Of a stretch of 22,934 bases of DNA, positions 17,528 to 22,934 are shown in pieces. The stretch comes from UBA961 sp049317525 (lineage in GTDB: Bacteria > Bacteroidota > Ignavibacteria > Kapaibacteriales > UBA961): contig JBMOIC010000031.1 of assembly GCA_049317525.1 (NCBI GenBank), positions 1-22,934 on the forward strand, in the 5' to 3' direction. The first letter of the stretch is position 1, and every line of letters begins with the position of its first letter. The notes beneath the pieces were generated by a model, which did no database searches, had not been told where the DNA came from, and saw only the letters and a program-made list of their open reading frames with translations. Made by a program: the position numbers and the translations under genes.

Positions 17528-18649
17528 ATGAGTTTTTTTTCTTTAGTACATTCTGATAGTCAATCACAAGCAAGAGCTGGTATCATTACAACAGATCATG
17601 GTATCATTGAAACACCTATCTTTATGCCTGTTGGAACAGTTGGTTCCGTTAAAGCAATCGAACAAAGAGAATTATCAGAAATTGGTGCTCAAATAATTCT
17701 TGGTAATACTTATCATCTTTATCTAAGACCTGGTGAAGAAGTATTATCCTATTTTGGTGGACATCATAAATTTATGAGTTGGAATAAACCTATTCTCACT
17801 GATAGTGGTGGATATCAAGTTTTTTCATTAAAGGAATTAAGAAAAATAACAGAAGAAGGTGTCCAGTTCCGCTCTCATATAGATGGTTCTAAGCATTTTT
17901 TTTCTCCAGAAAAAGTAATTGAAATTCAGCGCTGTATTGGATCTGATATCATGATGGTTCTTGATGAATGCACTGAATTTCCTGTTAGCCATAAAGAAGC
18001 AAAAACCTCTATGGACTTAACTCTTCGATGGGCATCAAGAAATAAAAATGCATTTGATAATTCAACACCAAGATATAATCACAATCAATTCCTTTTTGGA
18101 ATAGGCCAAGGAAGTACATATAAAGATCTACGTCGAGAATGCATGGAATCATTGATAGACATGAATTTTGACGGATATGCTATTGGTGGATTGGCAGTTG
18201 GTGAACCTGCTTTTAATATGTACGATATTATACAACATTCTACAGGAATCATGCCAGCAGATAAACCGAGATATTTAATGGGAGTTGGTACTCCTGAAAA
18301 TATTTTAACTGCAATAGAAATGGGTATAGATATGTTCGATTGTGTAATGCCAACAAGAAATGCTAGAAATGGAACTATATTTACCACAAGAGGTAGAATG
18401 AATATTAAAAACCTTAAGAACAAATTTAATGATGAATGCATAGATCCCGGTTTAGATTTATATGCATCGCAAAATTATTCTTTAGGTTATTTAAGACATC
18501 TCTTTACAGTTGGTGAATTGCTTGGCCTTCAATTAGCTACAATGCAAAATTTAGGTTTTTATCTTTGGCTTGTAAGAACTGCCAGAGAGAAAATACTTTC
18601 AAATACATATCGTCAATGGAAACATTCAATTTTAGACATAATTAAATAA
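17528..18649 (+). CDS. tgt: Queuine tRNA-ribosyltransferase Tgt, zinc-ligand-free variant
   Basis: 373 residues from ATG at 17528; an in-frame TTG at 17510 would add six residues, but family members start close to the FSLVHSDSQSQARAG segment. Tgt exchanges guanine at position 34 of tRNAs with GUN anticodons for preQ1. Core residues are intact: Asp92 in ILTDSGGYQVFSL, FGIGQGS and GGLAVGEP for substrate binding, and nucleophile Asp271 in DMFDCVMPTRNARNG. The zinc site is not. Aligned to CxCxxC...H of Zymomonas Tgt, the positions are Leu309, Leu311, Ser314 and Gln340; the flanks (YASQNYSLGYLRHLF, TMQNLGFYLWL) still align without gaps. The zinc subdomain is therefore kept as a fold without metal. 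It is first in tgt-yajC-ribBA and has a promoter-like element 35 bases upstream. Confidence 0.93.
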   Translation: MSFFSLVHSDSQSQARAGIITTDHGIIETPIFMPVGTVGSVKAIEQRELSEIGAQIILGNTYHLYLRPGEEVLSYFGGHHKFMSWNKPILTDSGGYQVFSLKELRKITEEGVQFRSHIDGSKHFFSPEKVIEIQRCIGSDIMMVLDECTEFPVSHKEAKTSMDLTLRWASRNKNAFDNSTPRYNHNQFLFGIGQGSTYKDLRRECMESLIDMNFDGYAIGGLAVGEPAFNMYDIIQHSTGIMPADKPRYLMGVGTPENILTAIEMGIDMFDCVMPTRNARNGTIFTTRGRMNIKNLKNKFNDECIDPGLDLYASQNYSLGYLRHLFTVGELLGLQLATMQNLGFYLWLVRTAREKILSNTYRQWKHSILDIIK

Positions 18650-18676
18650 TCTATTTCATTTTAAAGAGAGAATATA

Positions 18677-19006
18677 ATGCCTTTTTTTCCTATTGAAGCC
18701 TTAGCGCAAGGTGCTCAAGCTGCACCAGCTGGCGATTCATTATCACAATTATTACCAACATTATTGCCTATGATCGCAATATTTGGTGTCTTCTATTTTC
18801 TCATGATACGTCCACAACAAAAACGTCAACGTGAACATTTGGAAATGCTTAAAAAAATTAAAAAAGGCGATAAAGTTGTTACTTCCGCTGGTATTCATGG
18901 AACAGTTTCTGATGTTAGCGATGAAGAACCAACAGTTGCTATCAAAGTAGCAGATAATACAACAATTCGTTTTGATAAAAATGTTATCACTGTAGTGCAG
19001 CAATAA
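18677..19006 (+). CDS. yajC: Preprotein translocase accessory subunit YajC
   Basis: 109 residues. One transmembrane helix (about 26-44, LPTLLPMIAIFGVFYFLMI) is followed by the hallmark RPQQKRQREHLEMLKKIKKG and the short cytosolic domain GDKVVTSAGIHGTVSDV. YajC is a single-pass inner-membrane protein that associates with SecDF of the Sec translocon. AAAGAGAG at 18662-18669 serves as the ribosome-binding site. tgt-yajC is a widely conserved pair, but the usual secDF partner does not follow; ribBA begins three bases after the stop. Confidence 0.95.
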   Translation: MPFFPIEALAQGAQAAPAGDSLSQLLPTLLPMIAIFGVFYFLMIRPQQKRQREHLEMLKKIKKGDKVVTSAGIHGTVSDVSDEEPTVAIKVADNTTIRFDKNVITVVQQ

Positions 19007-19009
19007 TTC

Positions 19010-20218
19010 ATGCCAAAACAATTTGATACAATTAATCAAGCAATTATAGACCTACAATTAGGTAAGATAGTTGTTGTTCTCGATGATGAAGATCGCGAAA
19101 ATGAAGGAGACCTTATTTGTGCTGCGCAGTTTTGTAGCCCAGAACATATAAACTTTATGGCTAAAGAAGCCAGAGGTTTAATTTGTGTTGCATTATCACA
19201 AGAAAAAGCTTTGCATTTACAATTAGCGCCAATGGTTTCTGAAAACACTGCTTTACATGGCACAAAGTTTACTGTTTCTATCGATTATATTCATGGAACC
19301 AGTTCTGGAATATCAGCTTCAGATAGAGCTGCAACTGTTCAAGCATTGATTAATGAAGATGTTAAGCCTGAAGATTTTGGAAGACCAGGCCATATCTTCC
19401 CATTAATTGCTGCTGAAGAAGGCGTTTTAAGAAGAGCAGGTCATACCGAAGCGGTGGTTGATTTAATGAAATTAGCTGATTTACATCCTGTTGGAGTCTT
19501 ATGTGAAATCTTGGATGCCGATGGCACAATGATGAGAACTGAAAAGCTCCTTGATTATGCAGAACAATATTCGCTTTCTATCATAACCGTAAAAGATCTT
19601 ATTGCTTATAGATTACATTCTGAAAAGCTTATTCAAGCTGTAGCTGAAGCAAAGTTACCTACCGATTATGGTGATTTTAAATTAATGGTTTTTGCTAATA
19701 CCGTTGATGGTAAAGAACATCTAGCTTTAGTTAAAGGTACTTGGCTTCCAGATGAACCTGTTTTAGTAAGAGTTCATAGTGAATGCTTAACCGGAGATAT
19801 CTTTGGATCAAAGCGATGCGATTGCGGTAAACAGCTTTCAATTGCATTATCTATGATTGAAGAAGAAGGTAAGGGTGTTCTGTTGTATATGAGACAAGAA
19901 GGCAGAGGAATTGGGCTTATAAACAAAGTAAAAGCATATTCTTTACAAGAACAAGGATTTGATACAGTAGAAGCAAATGAAAAACTCGGCTTTTTACCAG
20001 ATCCAAGAGACTATGGTATTGGTGCGCAAATTTTAGCTTCTTTAGGAATCAAGAATATGAAGTTGATAACCAATAATCCAACTAAAAGAGTTGGAATTGA
20101 AAGTTATGGTTTAAAAGTTATAGAAAGAATTCCTATAGAAACAGAGCCCAATCCTGAAAATGCTAAATATCTAGAAACTAAAAAATTTAAAATGGGGCAT
20201 CTTCTTACCCATTTATAG
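19010..20218 (+). CDS. ribBA: Bifunctional RibBA: DHBP synthase / GTP cyclohydrolase II
   Basis: 402 residues. It supplies both precursors of riboflavin: 3,4-dihydroxy-2-butanone 4-phosphate from ribulose 5-phosphate (N-terminal RibB domain, about 1-203) and the pyrimidine from GTP (C-terminal RibA domain, about 208-402). RibB motifs: DDEDRENEGDL at 25-35, HGTSSGISASDRA, and RAGHTEAVVDLMKLA. RibA motifs: HSECLTGD with zinc ligands Cys259, Cys270 and Cys272 (KRCDCGKQL), the catalytic loop MRQEGRGIGL, and NNPTKRVGIESYGL near the end. Both halves look intact. It starts three bases after yajC, which suggests translational coupling. No FMN riboswitch is visible; the gene appears to be driven from upstream of tgt and is ended by the terminator at 20282-20316. 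Confidence 0.96.
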   Translation: MPKQFDTINQAIIDLQLGKIVVVLDDEDRENEGDLICAAQFCSPEHINFMAKEARGLICVALSQEKALHLQLAPMVSENTALHGTKFTVSIDYIHGTSSGISASDRAATVQALINEDVKPEDFGRPGHIFPLIAAEEGVLRRAGHTEAVVDLMKLADLHPVGVLCEILDADGTMMRTEKLLDYAEQYSLSIITVKDLIAYRLHSEKLIQAVAEAKLPTDYGDFKLMVFANTVDGKEHLALVKGTWLPDEPVLVRVHSECLTGDIFGSKRCDCGKQLSIALSMIEEEGKGVLLYMRQEGRGIGLINKVKAYSLQEQGFDTVEANEKLGFLPDPRDYGIGAQILASLGIKNMKLITNNPTKRVGIESYGLKVIERIPIETEPNPENAKYLETKKFKMGHLLTHL

Positions 20219-20258
20219 TTCTGTTTGGGAAAGTGGTTAAAACTCGATAAATTGCGAA

Positions 20259-20278
20259 AGTGCTATCGAAGAAGCACT
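20259..20278 (+). other. Small hairpin between ribBA and its terminator
   Basis: AGTGCT (20259-20264) pairs with AGCACT (20273-20278); with one bulged A it extends by TC/GA around a GAA loop to eight pairs. It has no T-run of its own and sits four bases ahead of the next, stronger hairpin. It could help 3'-end stability of the ribBA mRNA. Confidence 0.4.
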
Positions 20279-20281
20279 GCG

Positions 20282-20316
20282 AAGTCGTTATATATATAGC
20301 GGCTTTGTTTTTTTTT
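20282..20316 (+). terminator. Rho-independent terminator after ribBA
   Basis: AAGTCGTTATA (from 20282) pairs with TATAGCGGCTT (to 20305), a stem of about ten pairs with two G-U wobbles, followed by TGTTTTTTTTT. It closes tgt-yajC-ribBA and lies 24 bases upstream of the greA start. Confidence 0.75.
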
Positions 20317-20340
20317 GAATATAGATTTGTCGGAGAGACT

Positions 20341-20823
20341 ATGTCTTCAAGTCCTGTATATATGACAAGAGACGGTGTTGCTAAATTAGAAGAAGAAATC
20401 AGATACCTTAAATCAAAAGGTAGAACAGAGATAGCTGAAAAAATTTCTTATGCTAGGTCTCATGGAGATTTATCAGAAAATGCCGACTATGATGCAGCTA
20501 AGCATGAGCAAGAACTATTAGAAATGCGTATCTCTAGATTAGAATCTACTTTAATGAAGGTTCAAGTATTAGATCCTAAAGATTTGCCTAATGATAAAAT
20601 CTATATTTTATCCACTGCTAAATTGAAAAATTTAAATACGGGTAAAACTGTAGAATATTCTTTGGTTAGTGCAGAGGAAGCAGATTATCAAACAAATAAA
20701 ATTGCTGTTTCTTCCTTATTGGGTAAAGCTTTACTTGGGAAAGTTGTTGGTGATATTATATCAACTAAAGTTCCAGCTGGAGAAATACAATATGAAGTAC
20801 TTGAAATTGGTAAATTAATGTAG
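20341..20823 (+). CDS. greA: Transcript cleavage factor GreA
   Basis: 160 residues from ATG at 20341, supported by GGAG at 20332-20335. The frame stays open upstream to 20260 but crosses the ribBA terminator, so that extension is rejected. GreA rescues backtracked RNA polymerase by stimulating transcript cleavage through its secondary channel. The N-terminal coiled coil runs from MTRDGVAKLEEEI to about residue 80, with the tip acids Asp43 and Glu46 in SHGDLSENADYDAAK matching Asp41/Glu44 of E. coli. The C-terminal FKBP-like domain covers about 90-160 and ends SSLLGKALLGKVVGD...YEVLEIGKLM. TAGATTTG at 20322-20329 matches the -7 consensus, but a start at its usual distance would leave almost no leader, so the true promoter is uncertain. 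A terminator follows. Confidence 0.95.
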   Translation: MSSSPVYMTRDGVAKLEEEIRYLKSKGRTEIAEKISYARSHGDLSENADYDAAKHEQELLEMRISRLESTLMKVQVLDPKDLPNDKIYILSTAKLKNLNTGKTVEYSLVSAEEADYQTNKIAVSSLLGKALLGKVVGDIISTKVPAGEIQYEVLEIGKLM

Positions 20824-20853
20824 CATTAAACCATTATAATGTATGCCTTATCT

Positions 20854-20887
20854 AAGCTCTTGAATTGTATTTAAGAGCTTTTTTATT
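20854..20887 (+). terminator. Rho-independent terminator after greA
   Basis: AAGCTCTT (20854-20861) pairs with AAGAGCTT (20873-20880), extended inside by a G-U and two A-T pairs around a TTGTA loop, followed by TTTTATTTTTTT. It separates greA from the sigma-factor operon. Confidence 0.8.
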
Positions 20888-20911
20888 TTTTTCTATTGTA
20901 AGAGATCAAGT

Positions 20912-21469
20912 TTGCAAACTGATCAAGATATCATCCATGGTTTACTCTCTGATAAAAGAGATTATGCCGCAAATATTTTTGTTAGAAAATATCAAAGATT
21001 TGTTTTTTCTGTCGCCCAAAGATATCTAAAATCATATGAAGATGCATGTGATGCTTCACAAGAAGTATTTATCAAAGCAATCAGGAATATTGGAAATTTT
21101 AGAGGTGAATGTTCTTTGCAAACATGGTTATATAGAATTGTGATTAATGTATGTCATTCTATGAATAAGAAAAAGAAGTTACGTTCTTTTGTTACATTCA
21201 GCCCATTTGATTCAATGCCAGAATCAATCACATATGATGATAATCCAGAAAACTCAACTTTGGATACGGAATTTCAACTTAAATTCGATAAGCTCATGAA
21301 ACAATTGCCAGAAAAACAAAGAGAAACCTTTATCTTAAGATATATTGATGAATTATCTTATGAAGAAATCTCACAGATGTTAGGTACAAGTATCGGTGGA
21401 CTTAAAGCTAATTATTTTCAGGCAGTTAAAAAATTAGCCTTATTATTAAAGCCTGATGGAGACATATAA
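20912..21469 (+). CDS. ECF-type RNA polymerase sigma factor (RpoE-like)
   Basis: 185 residues beginning with TTG at 20912. No ATG occurs before the conserved region 2, and AAGAGA at 20900-20905 lies six bases upstream, so TTG is the best start. Region 2 covers about 18-86: FVRKYQRFVFSVAQRYL, the -10 recognition helix DACDASQEVFIKAIRNI, then FRGECSLQTWLYRIVINV. A ~40-residue linker follows, then region 4 at about 127-178: QLPEKQRETFILRYIDELSYEEISQML, with the recognition helix GTSIGGLKANYFQAVKKL. There is no extra C-terminal domain. It should direct RNA polymerase to a small regulon controlled by an envelope signal. The next two genes overlap or nearly abut, and the second is a membrane anti-sigma-like protein. 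Confidence 0.93.
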   Translation: MQTDQDIIHGLLSDKRDYAANIFVRKYQRFVFSVAQRYLKSYEDACDASQEVFIKAIRNIGNFRGECSLQTWLYRIVINVCHSMNKKKKLRSFVTFSPFDSMPESITYDDNPENSTLDTEFQLKFDKLMKQLPEKQRETFILRYIDELSYEEISQMLGTSIGGLKANYFQAVKKLALLLKPDGDI

Positions 21470-21473
21470 TATC

Positions 21474-22106
21474 ATGAATTCTAATCAACAACATTTATTA
21501 GATTCTTTGCCAGATTATGTTGATGGTAAAGTTGATCAACATCTTAAAGACGTAATTGATAATGCTAAAAAACTCGATACAGAGCTACAATCAGAAATTA
21601 TCACTGTTCAATCTGTATTTAATGCTCTTGATAAAGATCAAATTAGAACTCATCAAGAATATATTTCTAGGAATATATCTGTTCAAGTTGTGCAAGCTTT
21701 AGAAACTAAAAAAACACGATTATTCAATTCCAATTACATTATTGCTTTTTGTAGTTTAAGTGTTATAATATGTATTTCAATACTATATTCTATCTATCTT
21801 CCTGATAAGCATAATCCTACAATAGTTTCTTCTTATTCATTGAATGATAGTAATAATTTCTCTAAAAATGATGCTAATGAAGTTCAAGATTTTATATACG
21901 GGACTCATGATATCTTTCAATTGTCTCTTCTTGAGGAGTCAAATACTTATCAACAAGAATTATTAGATGATATTATTGTTGACGAAGTATTTGCTATTTA
22001 TGAAAGAGAATTGACTCTAGAGAATCAGTCAGAAACAACTATTGCACTTGAAAATGAAATACAGAATGTATTATTACTTGAAGGAAAAGATGATGAAACA
22101 TTATAA
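21474..22106 (+). CDS. Membrane-anchored anti-sigma-factor-like protein
   Basis: 210 residues from ATG at 21474; an in-frame ATG at 21456 would add six residues and overlap the sigma gene by 14 bases. GGAGA at 21458-21462 lies between the two. The N-terminal ~75 residues (HLLDSLPDYVDGKVDQHLKD...ELQSEIITVQSVFNAL) resemble the helical anti-sigma domain, but the HxxxCxxC zinc motif is absent. One transmembrane helix lies at about 88-109 (YIIAFCSLSVIICISILYSIY). The outer ~100 residues are acidic and unrecognised (LEESNTYQQELLDDIIVDEVF). It probably holds the sigma factor at the inner membrane until an envelope signal arrives. The role rests mainly on position, topology and the N-terminal pattern. 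Its end overlaps the start of the next gene. Confidence 0.78.
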   Translation: MNSNQQHLLDSLPDYVDGKVDQHLKDVIDNAKKLDTELQSEIITVQSVFNALDKDQIRTHQEYISRNISVQVVQALETKKTRLFNSNYIIAFCSLSVIICISILYSIYLPDKHNPTIVSSYSLNDSNNFSKNDANEVQDFIYGTHDIFQLSLLEESNTYQQELLDDIIVDEVFAIYERELTLENQSETTIALENEIQNVLLLEGKDDETL

Positions 22107-22560
22107 ATATATATGGATATTGTTTGCTTTTTTATCCTCTTTTAATTACTCAACTGCTTATCTACAAAACAATCAAATCAAAGATAAAATCAATCAGTTA
22201 AAAAAGATTAAACTTATAGATATTTTAAGATTAAATGAGAATAATGTAGATAAATTCTTTGCTCGCTATGGTGAGCAAGAAAGGAAAGTGGAAGAGCAAC
22301 GTTTACTATTAAAAAATTCTATTAATCAATTAGAACTGGCTATACATAATAATGCTGCAGAAAAAGAAATACAACAGCTCATTCAGAATATTCATCATAA
22401 AGATATTGCTTTAGTAAATGCAACGATAGAAAAACAAAAAGCTTTAAAATCTTTACTGGATGACCAACAATATGCCAAACTCATTGTCTTTGAACATCAA
22501 TTCATGACAAAACTCCAAAAAGCTTTAATAGATAAGAAAAAGAAAAACAATAATGAATAA
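22093..22560 (+). CDS. Periplasmic Spy/CpxP-like helical protein
   Basis: 155 residues from ATG at 22093; ATG at 22090 directly before is also possible. AAGGA at 22081-22085 sits seven bases before the chosen start, and the start overlaps the end of the anti-sigma-like gene by 14 bases, so translation is coupled. Residues 1-22 form a signal peptide (MKHYKYIWILFAFLSSFNYS, TA). The rest is almost wholly helical and charged: a LTxxQ-like position at LRLNENNVDKFFARYGEQE (45-63), then long amphipathic helices to a lysine-rich end (KALIDKKKKNNN). This follows the plan of Spy/CpxP and heavy-metal-resistor proteins, in which short helices cradle unfolded clients or sense a ligand. It may be the stress sensor, or a chaperone effector, of the sigma module. 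Ends one base before a terminator. Confidence 0.7.
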   Translation: MKHYKYIWILFAFLSSFNYSTAYLQNNQIKDKINQLKKIKLIDILRLNENNVDKFFARYGEQERKVEEQRLLLKNSINQLELAIHNNAAEKEIQQLIQNIHHKDIALVNATIEKQKALKSLLDDQQYAKLIVFEHQFMTKLQKALIDKKKKNNNE

Positions 22561-22595
22561 AAAAAACCTTCATGTAAAGCACATGAAGGTTTTTT
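22561..22595. terminator. Bidirectional Rho-independent terminator
   Basis: AAAAAACCTTCATGT (22561-22575) pairs perfectly with ACATGAAGGTTTTTT (22581-22595) around an AAAGC loop, a 15-base-pair stem. A-runs on the left and T-runs on the right make it work in both directions. It lies directly between the convergent Spy-like gene (stop at 22558-22560) and the leftward gene ending at 22599. Confidence 0.9.
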
Positions 22596-22598
22596 ATT

Positions 22599-22934
22599 TT
22601 ATTTCTTTCTAGATGAATAAGGCTTCTTTCTGTCATTATATATTCTTGGTTTCCCAAAATCCTTTCTCTTTGGCGCTTCTAAACCTCCACCTACTTCATC
22701 GTACTTCTTATATGGTTTGTTTATTGTTTGTGTATCTTTATCGTTGAAATCTCTTTTAGGAGCATCATCTCTCTTATATGATGATCGTGTAGAATCTCTT
22801 CTATCGCCAGAGAATCCGCTGCCACCGCGAGAATCTTTTCTATCGCCAGAGAATCCTGAACCACCGCGAGAATCTTTTCTATCGCCAGAGAATCCTGAAC
22901 CACCGCGAGAATCTTTTCTATCGCCAGAGAATCC
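22599..22934 (-). CDS. C-terminal fragment of a protein with an RGG-like repetitive basic tail
   Basis: The right edge truncates this gene; the last 111 residues and the TAA (22601-22599) are visible. The frame is read from 22934. It encodes three 13-residue units GFSGDRKDSRGGS, a fourth degenerate unit GFSGDRRDSTRSS, then a basic tail (YKRDDAPKRDFNDKDTQ ... KPYSSRKK). Such Gly/Ser/Arg/Asp-rich tails are common at the C-terminus of bacterial DEAD-box RNA helicases and at one end of some Bacteroidota pseudouridine synthases, where they add non-specific RNA binding. No catalytic domain is in view, so the protein is not named. The strict repeat makes this frame far more credible than the shorter alternative frame on the same strand. 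Confidence 0.75.
   Translation of the reverse strand, partial: GFSGDRKDSRGGSGFSGDRKDSRGGSGFSGDRKDSRGGSGFSGDRRDSTRSSYKRDDAPKRDFNDKDTQTINKPYKKYDEVGGGLEAPKRKDFGKPRIYNDRKKPYSSRKK
22801..22934 (-). repeat. 39-bp tandem repeat inside the C-terminal tail gene
   Basis: Three complete 39-base units occupy 22801-22839, 22840-22878 and 22879-22917, with 17 bases of the next to the edge. The second and third units are identical. The first differs at four adjacent-area bases, all synonymous: Gly GGC for GGT and Ser AGC for TCA. The period is 13 codons, so unit gain or loss keeps the frame. Confidence 0.9.

Noticed and set aside
20219..20281. A riboswitch or small RNA gene between ribBA and greA
   Set aside because: Only one short hairpin is visible before the terminator, and no known riboswitch motif can be recognised.
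20322..20329. TAGATTTG as the greA promoter
   Set aside because: It matches the -7 consensus, but a start at the usual distance would fall only a few bases before the ATG and remove the Shine-Dalgarno site.
20260..20340. A longer greA start at 20260
   Set aside because: It would translate through the ribBA terminator hairpin; the ATG at 20341 has a GGAG site and matches normal GreA N-termini.
22721..22903. A 60-codon minus-strand frame reading QDSLAIEKILAVV-type repeats over the 39-bp array
   Set aside because: It is the frame-shifted shadow of the GFSGDRKDSRGGS frame; synonymous variation supports the latter.
22801..22934. The 39-bp repeat array as a CRISPR array
   Set aside because: Units are contiguous with no spacers, lie in a coding frame and have a 13-codon period.

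Overview
The window is AT-rich and densely coded. It looks like a chromosomal segment from the Bacteroidota/Chlorobiota side of the FCB group. Supporting this are two Bacteroidota-style TAnnTTTG -7 promoter elements, a PD40/OmpA-type outer-membrane protein, a secreted protein with a degenerate C-terminus resembling a type IX sorting domain, weak or absent Shine-Dalgarno sequences at several genes, and an ECF sigma/anti-sigma/Spy-like trio. The lineage call is an inference from style and gene content, not from a marker tree. I see no phage, insertion sequence, CRISPR array, rRNA or tRNA.

Layout, left to right. (1) 1-198: an unassigned edge, then a small rightward YCII-like gene (199-516). (2) 519-5648: a tight leftward cluster, in transcription order murD (peptidoglycan precursor synthesis), an M24 Xaa-Pro-type peptidase, a GT9 glycosyltransferase and a secreted M28 peptidase. 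(3) 5660-5837: a non-coding gap whose minus strand folds into one nested structure of about 37 base pairs ending in seven U residues. I propose a free-standing ncRNA, possibly 6S-like, or a murD leader. (4) 5845-7212: a leftward M20 dipeptidase. (5) 7213-7426: a divergent control region with three copies of a 9-bp motif. (6) 7427-13677: a rightward tetR-tolC-mfp-rnd efflux operon closed by a terminator. (7) 13841-17463: two rightward secreted or envelope proteins of unclear role. The second joins five ~45-residue W/G repeats, PD40 repeats, a carboxypeptidase-like regulatory domain and an OmpA domain. (8) 17528-20218: tgt-yajC-ribBA with a promoter-like element in front and a strong terminator behind. 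(9) 20341-20823: greA with its own terminator. (10) 20912-22560: an ECF sigma factor, a membrane anti-sigma-like protein and a Spy/CpxP-like periplasmic protein. (11) 22599-22934: the C-terminal end of a leftward gene encoding an RGG-like low-complexity tail built on a 39-bp tandem repeat. A perfect 15-bp bidirectional terminator separates it from region 10.

Most genes are housekeeping or envelope functions. The points most worth a second look are the structured RNA upstream of murD, a Tgt enzyme in which all four family zinc ligands are replaced, the five-repeat N-terminal domain of the OmpA-family protein, and the compact sigma/anti-sigma/Spy-like module.
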